Part shown: piece after piece, positions 23,163 to 34,384 of the stretch
Position numbering within the stretch: the first letter of the stretch is position 1
Layout: every line of letters starts with the position of its first letter
NCBI GenBank assembly: GCA_036852015.1
Contig: JAANDG010000433.1
Span: 62,001 to 126,000 of the forward strand
Source of the DNA: Pelodera strongyloides
Taxonomy: Eukaryota; Nematoda; Chromadorea; Rhabditida; Rhabditidae
Length of the DNA: 64,000 nt
Direction of reading: 5' to 3'
Notes under the pieces: generated by a model
Seen by the model: only the letters and a program-made list of their open reading frames with translations
The model's database searches: none
Told to the model about the DNA's origin: nothing
Position numbers and translations under genes: made by a program

Positions 23163-23164
23163 AG
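23163..23164 (+). promoter_or_regulatory. Candidate trans-splice acceptor, lectin gene 2
   Basis: ACTATTATCAG ends 7 nt before the ATG, the same arrangement as lectin gene 1. Confidence 0.5.
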
Positions 23165-23171
23165 GTTAATC

Positions 23172-26100
23172 ATGTACGAAGTCTCACGGCTTCTCTCCTT
23201 TGTTCTATTGGCGGTCATAACAATGAGCACATATGCTCAAACAACCAGCTGCAGAGTGGGATTCACAGCTGTAGTAGGGTCATGTTATAAGGTGCGTTTT
23301 CTTGGTATCCTGCATATTTCATTATACCCATATATTAGGCCGAATAAAATTGGTTCAGTGAGAACAAAGCACATAGTTGAGGTAAGGTATACAAACATCA
23401 AAGAAGAACCATCACAGATCCCTGAGTCCCTGACCTATATGCGCCTATTAATTTGCTAAATACACCACGAACAAAAATTGGTGTTATATTGCTTGGTTTG
23501 GTCATTTATATATATAGACATATATAAGATTTATATATATAAATGGTTCGATAATTACTAATTACATGCTTCTGCAAATTTTTTCTCAATTTCAATTCCC
23601 CAGCAAAAGATTTTGAAACAAATTCCACATTCTTTAGCTGGTCAAAATCGAGGGCGATACATCTTACCAAATAGGATTACAAGCATGTAATAACTTTGGA
23701 GAAACCGTCAGTCTGGCAACAATTCGGTGCGCAGAGCAGAATCAGGGCATATTGAGTGAGTATAAGGAATTTGTTTTTGGGACATTTATTTGACGTAAAC
23801 CAATGATTGGTGTAACAATCCTCTTCATAGAGGTTGGAGTATTCATCGTGTTATTTCGTAAATAATTAAGCACGACGAAGGTGATACAGTATTGATTGAT
23901 ATATTTCCGAACGGTCCACATTGTATTGGTATGCGCCAAAGTGAAAAGATAATGAATGTTCAGTGATGGGGCCCAATTAGTTGACCACGAAGCATTTCAA
24001 AAAAACAGACCGACTTGTACGAGCATTAGAAGACGAGCTCCAGGATAAATTTCTCCAGGATAAAAGTCTTCGGCCCAGGGGGGATCGCCCACGATTCCCT
24101 CGCTGGGTGATGGTGTCAAAGTTGTCACGGGTCAGACTTTTTCCGTGTCGATTGCGTTGAGACGTTTTTATGCGACTTATTTGAAGCAAGAGTTTTCAGA
24201 CATGACTATCGAAGCTGAAAAACAAGGATTATTCGAAGGACGACCACAATCAGACTTCCCTTACGTAAGTTTATGCTGGGTTTAGAATCAAGAGTAGTTT
24301 GCCGATGTAAGGCACTATCAGATATGAGCCATTGAAGAAGAAAGGTGTGGTAAATACCATCCATTTCCATAGTATATTGTTGTATGTAGCATCGGCCAAG
24401 GCAAGTCTCCATTATACTTTTCGTAACTACACAACTACAGACAGAAATATATATAAATATAAGACAAAGTTAAAGAGGACCGGGTTATATCAGCCGAGTC
24501 CACAGAAACGTGCACCGGGGTCCAGTTCAATTGTGATGCCGGGCATACAGAGGCCATATTCACCACTCAATTAACCATGGGGAATTCCCAGTCTTTTTTT
24601 CTGCGTATCTCACTTTTCTCTCCCCAGGGAATATTTCCCCCGAGGGAATCGGAGTGGTGAATATGGCCTCTGGACGGTTGAGAGGGTACTCCGGACCTGA
24701 TACGAATAGCGACCGGTGGCATGAGCAAGGCGCCTGCAACCGTGCCACGTTCGCAAAATCGCTGTTAAAGGGAATGTCAAGCCGGTTTTGCATGTTGGGC
24801 TCAAAAAAAGCTTACGTTTTATAGGCAATGAAAGTGAAAATAAAAATAAACAAAAAAACTTTTAATTAAGAGGGAAAACATTTTCAAACCCTTCCAAAAA
24901 ATGCTTTCACTATGGGACATCGGTTTTTTGCTCAATTTTTTGGACTTCAGCGGACGCCCCGACTGCGTCGCGGTCCATATGCACTGATCCATGGGGTTTT
25001 GTCCACGTTTATGACAAAATTTGAAATATTTTGCGCGCCAGGAGATGCCTTCTGCGCAGAATCCCCTTGACATTCCCTTTAAAATGACATTATGAAGAGC
25101 AATGCGCAAAACAAGGATTGATATGGCCTCGCCCGTCTTTCTATGTCTTATGATCTATATCCCGTTTTTTTCCTATTACAGCAGTTGATCATTGGTCTGG
25201 TGAATTTTACTGATAACGATCCTCAATCCGGACGCTTCCCCAACGAGAGAGAACCGCCGTACACTTACAGGTAAAATGTAGTAGTAATAGCCCGTATTCT
25301 CCTATCACTGGTAGGCCTCCCAATTGGCAATGACCCACCAGTGGGAGAAAAGGCGCTAATTCTGGTGTACTGGTAGGAGGCGCGTCGCATGTCGCGGTTT
25401 CCCAATTGGTAGCGGATTGGGAGGATTGCATGCATTAGGCCTACCAGAGGAGATTACCACTACCAGAGCCTACCACTGGTAGGCCTCTCCCATTTCCAAT
25501 CGGGTAGGCCTATCAGAGGAGATTGGGAATGGCCTACCAAAATGCCTTTCCCAAAGTGGCGCGAGAATACGGGCTAATATTTTAGTGCATTCAAAGCACA
25601 GACTCGCATAAAAAAAAGTTTTCCGCAATTCTTATGTTGGGTAAAACTCCCGGATTACTCAAACTGCTTTTTTGTAAACTGTAGGTTGATTTTTCAACGT
25701 GAATATTGTGCGCAGAAATAAATGTCGGGCTGAGCTCATGTGGAAAAAAAGTTTTCCCCGATCTTATTATTGTTGGTTTGCCATTTCAGGTATTACAGAA
25801 AAAAATAGTGTAGAAACGCAAAACCCGCAGGAATATTTGCCTTAAATGTTTCCACAAACTACCGTAGTCAGAAACAATTCTTAATTTTTTTGGGCATTAG
25901 CATTTGAGAGGTATTCTGGATTTAGTAGAAATGAAGGCTCTATTCAAGAATAGCCGTCCCAAGAAAGTATAGCCGTCCCAAGATTCGCAACCGTCCCATG
26001 GAGAAACGCAGATCGACGTAGATAACAAGATAACCCTTCAAAACATATATTTCCGCTTCTGAACATATTTTTCCACTTCTGAACATATTTTTCCGCTTCC

Positions 26101-27642
26101 GTCAAAACATATTTTTCCGCTCATGCCGCGGTTGGCAAGTGAACCTCTGCGATTTTTTGCCATGATTGATTGCGGTTTTCAATTTTTTTGAAAATCCGAA
26201 CTTTTCGCAGAAAAAAAAAGAAAAACGATTTCCCTTGAGTCTGTTGTTTCTCGTAACTTATTAAATGTTTTAGAAATTGGGGCCCCAACCAGCCAAGTGG
26301 TGCTGCTTATAACGAGACTATTACACAGGTGTGTGTACGCATATTATAGCTCAGTACTTGCCTATAATTTGACTATAAGGAGTGATATATGTAACATAGC
26401 ATCAAAAAGAGCCACCGGTGAAGCGTTAGAGCGCAAAAATTGGGCGCTTGAAATGTAGAAGAACCCCGTTTTTTTCGTAGAACACCACCAATTATTTCGC
26501 CGCAGGCCGCCGCAGGTTTCGAGGGCGACGCCGCCGCAGGTTTCGCAGGTTTCGCAGCCGCAGGTTTCGAGGGCGACGCGGTACCCACACTAACAAATGT
26601 TTTATCCAACCAATTTGTGTGGGCCTATTGGATAATACACCATGGACACTCGGACACCTCTGGACACCACTGGACACCACTTTAACTTTTGCATGAAAAT
26701 GAAGTATTTGTTAAGATTAATAATTAGTCTAAGTTCACAATCCGTAAATATGCTAGTGATGATATGATAATCCATATTTCGACCTAATCTTTGAAATTGG
26801 CACATGTTTAGCTGAAGGTGTCCAGTGGTGTCCAGTGGTGTCCGGGTGTCTGTGGTGCTTGGTCTTTTTTCAGTGAATTTGTTTATAAATAGCAGCAAAC
26901 CAAATTATGAGCCAAGAAGAAAAATGTCAGAGCCAAATCACAAATCCATAATATATAAATAAATTAATGAATTCCAGTTTTTCATTGATCGCGTTGAGGG
27001 TGGGGGTGGTGACCCTGGAATGTGGAACGATATTGAAGAGAGAACCGAGCAATGGGGTGCGATATGTGAAGAGATAGTGGTGAGGGCGTGTTCTTTTAGA
27101 AATAAAGATGATCCGGCAACGCTTCGGCAAAAACCTGGCACAGATAACTGATTTATTGGCGTGCACCTTTACTCAAGGGTGAAAATACAGATTCAATGTT
27201 TGCTTATGACATGTTCCGCAGATGTCCTCAGTAGGCGACGAGTTCCAGATGACAAATTGCTCGACGTCTTCGAGCTAGGACCAGGAGGGAACGCCCGTGA
27301 TTCCCTCGTCTGGTTATATGCCATATGAAATATGAAACTATATGAACGCCTAACATTTGAAAATATCAGAACGCCAGGGTGACGTAAGCATTATTAGTTC
27401 TGCACATTTCTACATTCAATGTGCTTTAGCCCACTAGTCGAGACGGTTGTGACATGAGAACGACTTCTAAACCAACTATTCAAACCACTAGACATACTAC
27501 TCAGACTCCTAAGCCAACAACTGCGACTACTACGGTTACGCAAACTAGTAAGTTTATCTCAACATTTACAAAAAAGATTGGAGTGTTTTTACCAAAAAAA
27601 GGGACACACTACCAGGTTTATGTGGTTTTAGAAAGGCCCTGA
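23172..27642 (+). CDS. Secreted C-type lectin-like protein 2 with Thr-rich tail (8 exons, 225 aa)
   Basis: Exons: 23172-23291, 23638-23755, 24200-24264, 25182-25270, 26274-26328, 26978-27079, 27430-27547, 27632-27642. A signal peptide (LLSFVLLAVITMSTYA) is followed by CRVGFTAVVGSC, then LATIRC, LIIGLVNFTDNDPQSGRF, RNWGPNQP and the WND-like MWNDI...EQWGAIC. Exon order and phases match lectin genes 1 and 3. Exon 7 carries the family's TSRDGC motif and then a Thr/Pro/Gln-rich stretch that is probably O-glycosylated, a tail the neighbours lack. The final 11-nt exon adds only KRP; reading straight through the last intron reaches the same stop, so the extreme C-terminus is uncertain. Introns 3 and 4 are swollen by foldback elements. 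AATAAA at 27862-27867 fits the 3' end. Confidence 0.82.
24548..24672. mobile_element. Foldback element, family C variant, in lectin 2 intron 3
   Basis: Ends CAGAGGCCATATTCACCACT and GGTGAATATGGCCTCTG; inside, a TTCCC..GGGAA type stem. Confidence 0.75.
24765..25082. mobile_element. TTAA-ended element, TTAAAGGGAATGTCAAG ends, in lectin 2 intron 3
   Basis: TTAAAGGGAATGTCAAG at the left is mirrored by CTTGACATTCCCTTTAA at the right. The interior is not obviously palindromic throughout and has no recognised protein. It is another family with the TTAAAG(G/C)G end type. Confidence 0.75.
25288..25576. mobile_element. Foldback element, family D relative, in lectin 2 intron 4
   Basis: Ends TAGCCCGTATTCTC and GAGAATACGGGCTA match family D. 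The 289-bp interior differs, being built from many copies of CCTACCAG / CACTGGTAGGCC / TTGGGA motifs. Confidence 0.75.
26036..26120. repeat. Short tandem repeat, AACATATTTTTCCGCTTC type, in lectin 2 intron 4
   Basis: Four imperfect copies of ACATATTTTTCC(G/A)CT occur in a row. Just upstream (25950-25998) ATAGCCGTCCCAAGA is also repeated. Confidence 0.65.
26505..26860. repeat. Foldback and GC-rich repeat, in lectin 2 intron 5
   Basis: GCAGGTTTCGAGGGCGACGC-type units repeat at 26510-26582. Then GGACACCACTGGACACCAC near 26660 is mirrored by GTGTCCAGTGGTGTCC near 26820. A related GCAGGTTTCGAGG occurs near 46676. Confidence 0.6.
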
Positions 27643-27861
27643 AAAGGTAAGAGTAAACGTTAGGGGCACCAAAAAAATGGGTGTGCTCAAGCAACATACG
27701 GTGTATACTGTATACATGTATGTTACCACTGAATGTGTTGTATGTATGTCCACTTGTATATGTTGTATACTTTACCTGTCAAGGATAGAATGTACTAGAG
27801 TTGCTGAATGTGTCTTTTTGTTTCTATTGAATTTAATCACAATATCTAGCTGCTAGATAAG

Positions 27862-27867
27862 AATAAA
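27862..27867 (+). terminator. Polyadenylation signal AATAAA, lectin gene 2
   Basis: About 220 nt downstream of the stop. The convergent lectin gene 3 signal is about 140 bp away. Confidence 0.55.
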
Positions 27868-28007
27868 GATTTTTATACAAATGTATTTTTATTTCCTGAA
27901 ATAAAGTTTTTTAATCGAATGCGGGGATTTCTGATTTTTATACAAATGTACTTTTATTTGTCACCGTTTTGCAATGTTTCATACAGACACAAGCAAATCG
28001 CTCACAA

Positions 28008-28013
28008 TTTATT
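28008..28013 (-). terminator. Polyadenylation signal AATAAA, lectin gene 3
   Basis: On the minus strand, 85 nt after the TAA of lectin gene 3. Confidence 0.6.
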
Positions 28014-28097
28014 TACATTTGGTCATTTTGAATATGGGCAGATAATATGGTAGGAAAACGAGTAATATGGGGTTAGGCTTCGTAAGGCTTCGTTTTT

Positions 28098-29172
28098 TTA
28101 GCAAATTTTGCATTTTCCCCACTGTCCTCTTGAGGCTTTAGGGTCTTTTGGGCACCCATTCCCACTGGTGCTCTGTAAGTTGAAAATTTAAGTAGAATAA
28201 GGTCAGCAGCTATATTAGCTGAACAATGTATATGTTCAGTGCCTGAAATACACGGTCCGACCAGCGCTAGGTTTTTGGATATACATAGTTATTTCGCTTC
28301 CTCCAAAATTTTTCTTTCGTATTTCACACATGTTAAATCTCCAATTAACATATATTTTAAATGTTCAGAACTTGAGTATAGTTCTGTGACCTACTGATCT
28401 TGCCTCAACATTTTGCGGCACATAAACATAATAACACATAATGATAATGGGGTTTCCAAGTATGCCAAAAACAGTGTGTTTTCCTTCCAAGTATCAATTG
28501 CAAAACAGTGTGCCAATATACCGTAATTTTGCGTAATTTTTACACATCCGCGTTATAGAAAATCCGCCATCAAAGCTAATTATTTGTTGAACAAATGGTC
28601 CCGTGGCGATCGGTCGTAAAAACTGCCTGTAGATACGCTCGTGTAGTGCCAAGATACGGTAATTGTTTCTATACTTGGAAGGAAAATCGGCCATACTTGG
28701 AAACCCCATAATCTGCTAGAAAAATGAATAAAACGCACAGAAAACAGAGAAACTCAAATTACCGTAATCTGTTCACAAATTGCGCCCCACATGAGGAAAC
28801 CTGGATTGATATTATTCCAAGATCCTTCCGGGTTTGCATACACACCGTCTACCTCGAACTGAAAAAAAGTAAGGAAAGGTCTTGATAAAATTGAGGATGC
28901 TCAGGCTCAGAGGCTGTACAGTAGCTCTCCTTTTTAAAGCGAAATACCGGCCGGTTTTTGAAGCGCATCGAGTACTCCCTGCTTCCTAAGCTTCATATGC
29001 AAATGAGCATAAATTTGAATAAAAAATAGACCCCAATAGACCCCTTTTAGCATAACTGCATAAGAATGCTGATATTTGAGATGCGTTTCAAAAACCGGCT
29101 GGTATTTCGCTTTAACTTATCGATTATTACTGTCATTCTCTCGTTTCCCTCGCGCTGGCTATCTCTCTCTCA

Positions 29173-29205
<33 letters not shown>

Positions 29206-30611
29206 GTCTCTTTTTCTTTCAAATTTTGTCCCATGTATATAACCTCAGTTGTCGTCTCATCCTCTCCTTGTGACCTGTCAAGGCCTGGTTCTCCAGGAGC
29301 CCAGTTTCTGAAAAGAGTAACTTCAATGTTGTTATCTCGCCCCCATCTTAACATTTCATCGTTAAGTTTTTATCAATACTCACAATACTCGTTTTTTCGC
29401 CTGTTCCATGTAAGTCGATTGCGAGAATCGCAGGCTTATCTACGAATCCGCTTAATGGTCTTAAAAATGGAAAGTTTTGATATTCCCAGCCCCCACCAGC
29501 TATTTCGAAAAATTGTCAAAACGACTACTACTGTCAAATCATACCTGAATGTATACGCCGGATCTCCCTCGGACACCCACGTACCAGATGATTTGTCATA
29601 CGGTATTACGCCGTCGAGTCCAACTCGAAGTTGCTGAAAGAATATTTTAGATCAAGTGAGGCAAGCAACTGTGTGCCAATTTCTTATGAACTTTGTGATG
29701 TTTAAAATGCAAATCAAGATTCAGAGTGTAATAAAGCAAAAAATGGTTTTGGGTGAAACATTTCGGTAATACATAAGCTGATCAAGCTTGTCCATTTAGG
29801 CACAGTGTTCAGAGAACGACAAGTAACTTATGCGGAAAATAAACTCTTACAAAACGATGTGGATTTGGATCCATTGATGTGATATCGATTTTTCGTTGTT
29901 TGTTGATGTCATTGTCTTCCTTTGTCAGTGCTGGAAATATTTAGGGAAAATTAATCATTATTAATCATTTTCGTCTTTGCGTGTTCTTGTCGTCTGATTT
30001 AAACGTTGGTTGCTGCTAGCGAAATCATAGCGGTTTAAGAAAATAAAAACTTAATGAAAACAAAATAATGTCAAATAATATGTTCCCACCTAAAATTCCG
30101 TCATTTTCTTCTTTGCACCTTATGGTGGCCAGTTTGACGTCATCACCTAATTTCTTGCACGCGGCCGCTGCGTCATTATAACCGCCCATCACTTTCACTA
30201 CCTGCGGTACACAGTGTTATGAAGTTGATATTATCAGACCTGATACCTGATCTATTACTAAACCAGCTATACTGAAGTATCCTTAGTCCTTAGATCTTAT
30301 GGATTACTGTGTTAAAATAAAGACTTAAATAAATCGCAATCGATCGTTAACTTTACCTCTCCTCTATTTTGGTGGTGCTGGCAAAGGGTTGCCTCGTCAA
30401 TATAAAGAGTTCGGAAAATCTTGTCTTGACGACTTGTAACTTATGGTTATGGCAGATAACATGGACATTGTAGTGTGGAGATTTAACAGTAATTATTATT
30501 AACCTGATAACATGATCCCATAACATCAGTGAAGCCACTTTTGCATGCGGCTCTTATAAAAGGCAGGACTGTAATGGCTATCACAGCGGCTATTTGGGTG
30601 ACGAACTTCAT
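28098..30611 (-). CDS. Secreted C-type lectin-like protein 3 (7 exons, 207 aa)
   Basis: Exons, minus strand: 30611-30504, 30201-30090, 29930-29851, 29633-29545, 29307-29244, 28858-28763, 28172-28098. The signal peptide (QIAAVIAITVLPFIRA) leads into CKSGFTDVMGSC, then ACKKL, LATIRC, RVGLDGVIPYDKSSGTW, RNWAPGEP and SWNNI...MWGAICEQ. The same exon phases and the closing STSGNGC motif make it a paralogue of lectin genes 1 and 2, in opposite orientation. It lacks the Thr-rich tail and ends KASRGQWGKCKIC with two extra cysteines. A candidate trans-splice acceptor (CTGTTTCAG) lies 12 nt before the ATG. Introns 5 and 6 hold a family A and a family E element and a (TC)n tract. Extracellular glycan or microbe binding is inferred from the family. 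Confidence 0.85.
28447..28709. mobile_element. Foldback element, family E, in lectin 3 intron 6
   Basis: ATGGGGTTTCCAAGTATG and CATACTTGGAAACCCCAT form the ends. TTTTCCTTCCAAGTATCAAT and TACTTGGAAGGAAAA are a second complementary pair just inside. Confidence 0.78.
28934..29115. mobile_element. TTAA-ended palindromic element, family A, in lectin 3 intron 5
   Basis: Ends TTAAAGCGAAATACCGGCCG and CCGGCTGGTATTTCGCTTTAA; interior CATATGCAAATGAGCATAAA as in the 5873 copy. Confidence 0.85.
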
Positions 30612-30623
30612 TTGTTTCAGAAA

Positions 30624-30625
30624 CT
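30624..30625 (-). promoter_or_regulatory. Candidate trans-splice acceptor, lectin gene 3
   Basis: On the minus strand CTGTTTCAG ends 12 nt before the ATG with no upstream exon. Confidence 0.5.
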
Positions 30626-31271
30626 GAAACAGTGAATTAGTGGAGCAAACATCACCTCCCACGTAAGACCATTACTAAACATAACTGAAGAATCCATCCT
30701 GTTAAAGCTTGATACATCAGAGATCAGACCAAACGCGAGAAATAGAATGAAAGAGAGAGAGAGAGAGAGAGTACGGAGCGGAGGTGAGACGGAAATTTAG
30801 ATCTTTCTGTTTCTGTATATCTTCGACTTCGCATTCAACTGTCTCAGGACCCAAGTAGCAGAGGTAGCATTATAAAGAATCTTAACAATTTTTTATTGTG
30901 TGGTCAATAAGGAAATAAGGATAATACCAAGGCCGGCAATGAGAACTGAAAGTAAAGACCAAAAGAAGCTCTAAGTAAAATGTCAACCACATACACCTTT
31001 ACTAATAAAATGAGAAAGTAGGCAGTGACCTCCGGAACTAAGCAAAAGCCAAGCATTTAAATCAATAAAAAGGATGAGAATATTGGTTTTACAACTAAAA
31101 AACAGTACTTCTTTCACACAATTAATTATGAAACAGAGAACGCTTTGTATAAGCAAATACGTCAGACAAGTGACAAGGAAGCTAGTTTTATAGAGAAAAT
31201 ATGGATCATGCATCATACCACGCACCACACAGTAATTAAAATAACTATCTCTTACATGCCACTGATTGACA

Positions 31272-31580
31272 TACCAGTAGCATGTAAGTGCTTTTAACAT
31301 ATGTAACTTCCCAAATGACATGTCAGTAGTGTGTAAGAGCTTATAACATGACTTATGTAACTTCGCAAATGACATATCACATATCAGTAGTGTGTAAGAG
31401 CTTTTAACATGACTTATGTAACTTTCCAAATGACATATCAGTAGTGTGTAAGAGCTTATAACATGACTTATGTAACTTCCCAAATGACATATCAGTAGTG
31501 TGTAAGAGCTTATAACATGACTTATGTAACTTCCCAAATGACATATCAGTAGTGTGTAAGAGCTTATAACTTATGTAATA
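31272..31580. repeat. 54-bp tandem repeat, about five to six copies
   Basis: The unit contains AGTAGTGTGTAAGAGCTTAT, AACATGACTTATGTAACTTC and CCAAATGACATATC. The rightmost copies are nearly identical; the leftmost is shorter and diverged. Long minus-strand ORFs here, with a repeating SYTLLICH motif, are by-products of the repeat. Confidence 0.9.
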
Positions 31581-32365
31581 GCCCAAAATGTTTATTGGCT
31601 CTATCCTCTATCGCTTGTATGAAATATCTTCTATTTCTAACTTGAAGTGCATGATAAAAATATTGAACAATATTAGAAGTATGTTGAAGCAATGCTAGGT
31701 CCTATGTGTTGTGTTGACATTTCTAGCTGTTACTTATCTTATATACCCATCACGTTGCTATTTAAAAACGGATAAGTGTAAAGTAAAACAGACTGTAAAA
31801 TGAGTGTTGTAGACTTGTCTATCCGTTCTTTTCATCCATAAAACTAAACTAGAAATAGAAAACAAAAGTAATAAAAAGGTAAATATACGAATAAACAATA
31901 AAAATGGACATGTGTCACACATAAAATGGAATTAATTGATAATAACCAAAAGGTTGAAATCCTCCTGTCTGGGTGACTATTTGTATGTTTTAGTGTTTTA
32001 GTGGTAAACTTCAAAACAAATTTAGTTGGGAGTCCTTTTTGGTTCTTCTCTGAGGGTCTGCGACTTTTTTCTCACTTTTTAAAAATTTTCTCAAAAACCA
32101 ATTGACCAATCAACTTCAGACTTCATCAGCATTTATGTTGGACTAGGCTTGTTAACTGATAGAAAAATGAGCTCTGCTCAAACTTTTTTTCTTAGCCGGA
32201 AGATGTCGAACAAATTGTCGTCTGGAATTCGTCGCCTACTGCGCAGGACCTCTGCGGAACAAGTCATAAGCTCACTTTGAAACTGTATTATACCATCCCC
32301 GTTTTGTTTATTCACCAAGCCTCTTTAGGCAGCCTTTCTTCTATGTTCTTCATTTGCAGTTTAGC

Positions 32366-32515
32366 GGAAATCATAATCCCATGTTTCCTCCCAAGCTAGC
32401 GGGAAACGCGGGATTCCGTCCTTATTGCGAGCGCTAATCAGGGGCCTTGCCGCTAACACAAGCCCTTGCCTAATGTTTAATTGCGGGACATGATTGGCTA
32501 ACCTGTCTGGAAACA
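32366..32515. repeat. Dispersed repeat, inverse copy of 19745-19980
   Basis: GCGGGAAACGCGGGATTCCG and TCCTTATTGCGAGCGCTAAT match the lectin 1 intron copy on the other strand, as does TTAATTGCGGGACATGATTG. Confidence 0.65.
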
Positions 32516-33126
32516 GAAGAACAGAGTTAGGGACGACTCTAACATACAGGGTCTGAAAAAACTGTTTGCCATGCTAAAACCCCATATAGAAACTGGGATA
32601 ATACAAAGTAATTACTAAGGCCTGATGTGTGACTGGTCTATCAACGAAAATATACACGCACAAGTTGGAGGCCGCCACACCTCCATACCCGCGCCTACCC
32701 AGACCCATCCTGCGCTGGTACATGTACTAACTCTAGGCCCGAAATGGCCCACTGTTTTTTGTAGGCCGCGCACCGGATAAAGTTTCAAGTTGAGAATTGG
32801 TGACTATGTTTGTTATCGAGACGCAGTAGACGGTAGTCATCTGCTTTCCTATTATAAACCATGTTATTAGTGAGTATTGTTTGATAAGATTAATTTAGGA
32901 GTTCCCATTTTTTAGCTATATCACCATTCCATACTCTTCGTTCGGCTTTTTACATATTTATGTTGCAACGTATTTGACAGAGTTTAGCCTCATTTTAGCC
33001 TGCGTTGCTTTCGCGTAAAAACCTACGGTAAATTAGCATATGAAAGTTTTTGCATTTCCGGTGATGAAAATTCGGTTATTCTAAATTGAAATCTCATTGG
33101 GTTTCCAGACTATTCGACCGTGTGGT

Positions 33127-33310
33127 CTGAGGTCGTATTCACCACTCCGTTTAGCCCTGGAGAAAACTGTCTCTCGGAGAAAATTTACCTAGAAAGCGAG
33201 ATTATGCCACAAAATTTGCATTCACCACTCACTCTCCTTCCCGAAGAATGCGTTCCAAAAGGTTTGTCTCTAGAGAAATGTTTACCCTTGAGTGGTGAAT
33301 ACGGCCTCTG
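33127..33310. mobile_element. Foldback element, family C
   Basis: CTGAGGTCGTATTCACCACT at the left and AGTGGTGAATACGGCCTCTG at the right. It lies 3 bp from the next element. Confidence 0.8.
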
Positions 33311-33313
33311 TTC

Positions 33314-33484
33314 TTAAAGCGAAATGCCAGCTCCTTTGGAAAATTTGCATATGATAAGCAAATCCTATGTATCCTATGCTAATTTTGCGCGATAGCCGTG
33401 GACGATCGCGCAAAATTAGCATAGGATACATAGGATTTGCTTATCATATGCAAATTTTCCAAAGGAGCTGGCATTTCGCTTTAA
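33314..33484. mobile_element. TTAA-ended near-perfect palindrome, family B
   Basis: A 171-bp hairpin with ends TTAAAGCGAAATGCCAG and CTGGCATTTCGCTTTAA; arms contain ATGATAAGCAAATCCTATG and a GCGCGAT/ATCGCGC stem at the centre. Same length as the copy at 10344. Confidence 0.9.
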
Positions 33485-33889
33485 CATGTCCTGATCATAC
33501 TTTTACCTTTTTTTAACCTATTATCTTCTTTTATCTTCTTTTAGTTTCACATTGAATTTTTTCCAAATCGCGCGCGCCCCTTTGCGCACTTTTGCCGCAA
33601 CTTCGCATATTTTGTTACAGCAAAAGTGCAAAATGCCGTTTTTCCAAAGTAAATTGTTAGCATAAAGTTTAGACTTTTATATTTCCAATTCATTTGTGAC
33701 TGAATCTTTCTGTTTATCGCGCTTCATGCATGTCTTGTATCATCTAGGCCCGATTACCCATCAGTCGCGTATTCTGAAGGCTTATAACGTAATTTTTGCT
33801 CGATTATACTTGATTGATGTTGTATCTAATTGATTGTATGTGTGAATAAAGTAGTGATTATAAAGTTTCATTATGTATCTCACTTGTTT

Positions 33890-34384
33890 CTTATGCAGGC
33901 TTGGATCCATTATGGGCTTCACTGATTGCCCGACAATATCGGCACCTTGCTCGTGGAATCCTTCGTTGGTGGCCACCCCATCCTGGTCGAAGGCAATATC
34001 GACGAGCTCGTCCACCACGACAACCCGACCATAAAAACCTCGTCTAAATGGTACGTTGCTATTTATTGTTTAGTTCACAAATTCGAATTTTAAATTTCCT
34101 GCTCCCTCAAACTGTTTTCCACTGCCGAACTAAATACCAAAATTCCCTCCCAATGTTGTTTCGTAACAGAATGTTAGGAATCTTTCCCTTCAGCTACGTA
34201 TTGTTATGTTCCCGGTGGGAAGTTCATCCTGTGTGCTACCATATTTGTTGCTCGTCTAGAGAATTCCTACCGTATCGGTAAAGAACTTGGTTTGCATGGA
34301 CGATGTCGCCGTTTACAACTAGCTGGACAATCATGGCTGCGCGGGCTACGCTACGTTCCCAATTATGAGAAGGACATGGTAGTT
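33890..34384 (+). pseudogene. Decayed coding-like patch, family unknown
   Basis: One plus frame reads DNIGTLLVESFVGGHPILVE and continues EGNIDELVHHDNPT with C-rich third positions typical of well-expressed worm genes. A second stretch after 34282 reads KNLVCMDDVAVYN, an in-frame TAG, then LDNHGCAGYATFPI. Stops and frame breaks separate the pieces and no complete exon set could be made. The opposite strand of the first piece is also open (VVDELVDIAFDQDGVATNEG), so strand is uncertain. I do not recognise the protein. Confidence 0.3.

Noticed and set aside
27454..27642. ORF reading through the last intron of lectin gene 2
   Set aside because: Possible, since it ends at the same stop, but a strong GTAAGT donor at 27548 and TTTTAG acceptor at 27631 favour splicing. 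Noted as uncertainty in the gene entry.
30983..31537. 184-aa minus-strand ORF with repeated SYTLLICH
   Set aside because: Produced by the 54-bp tandem repeat, whose length is a multiple of three.
31272..31580. CRISPR-like regular repeat array
   Set aside because: Units are contiguous tandem copies without unique spacers, in a eukaryotic genome.
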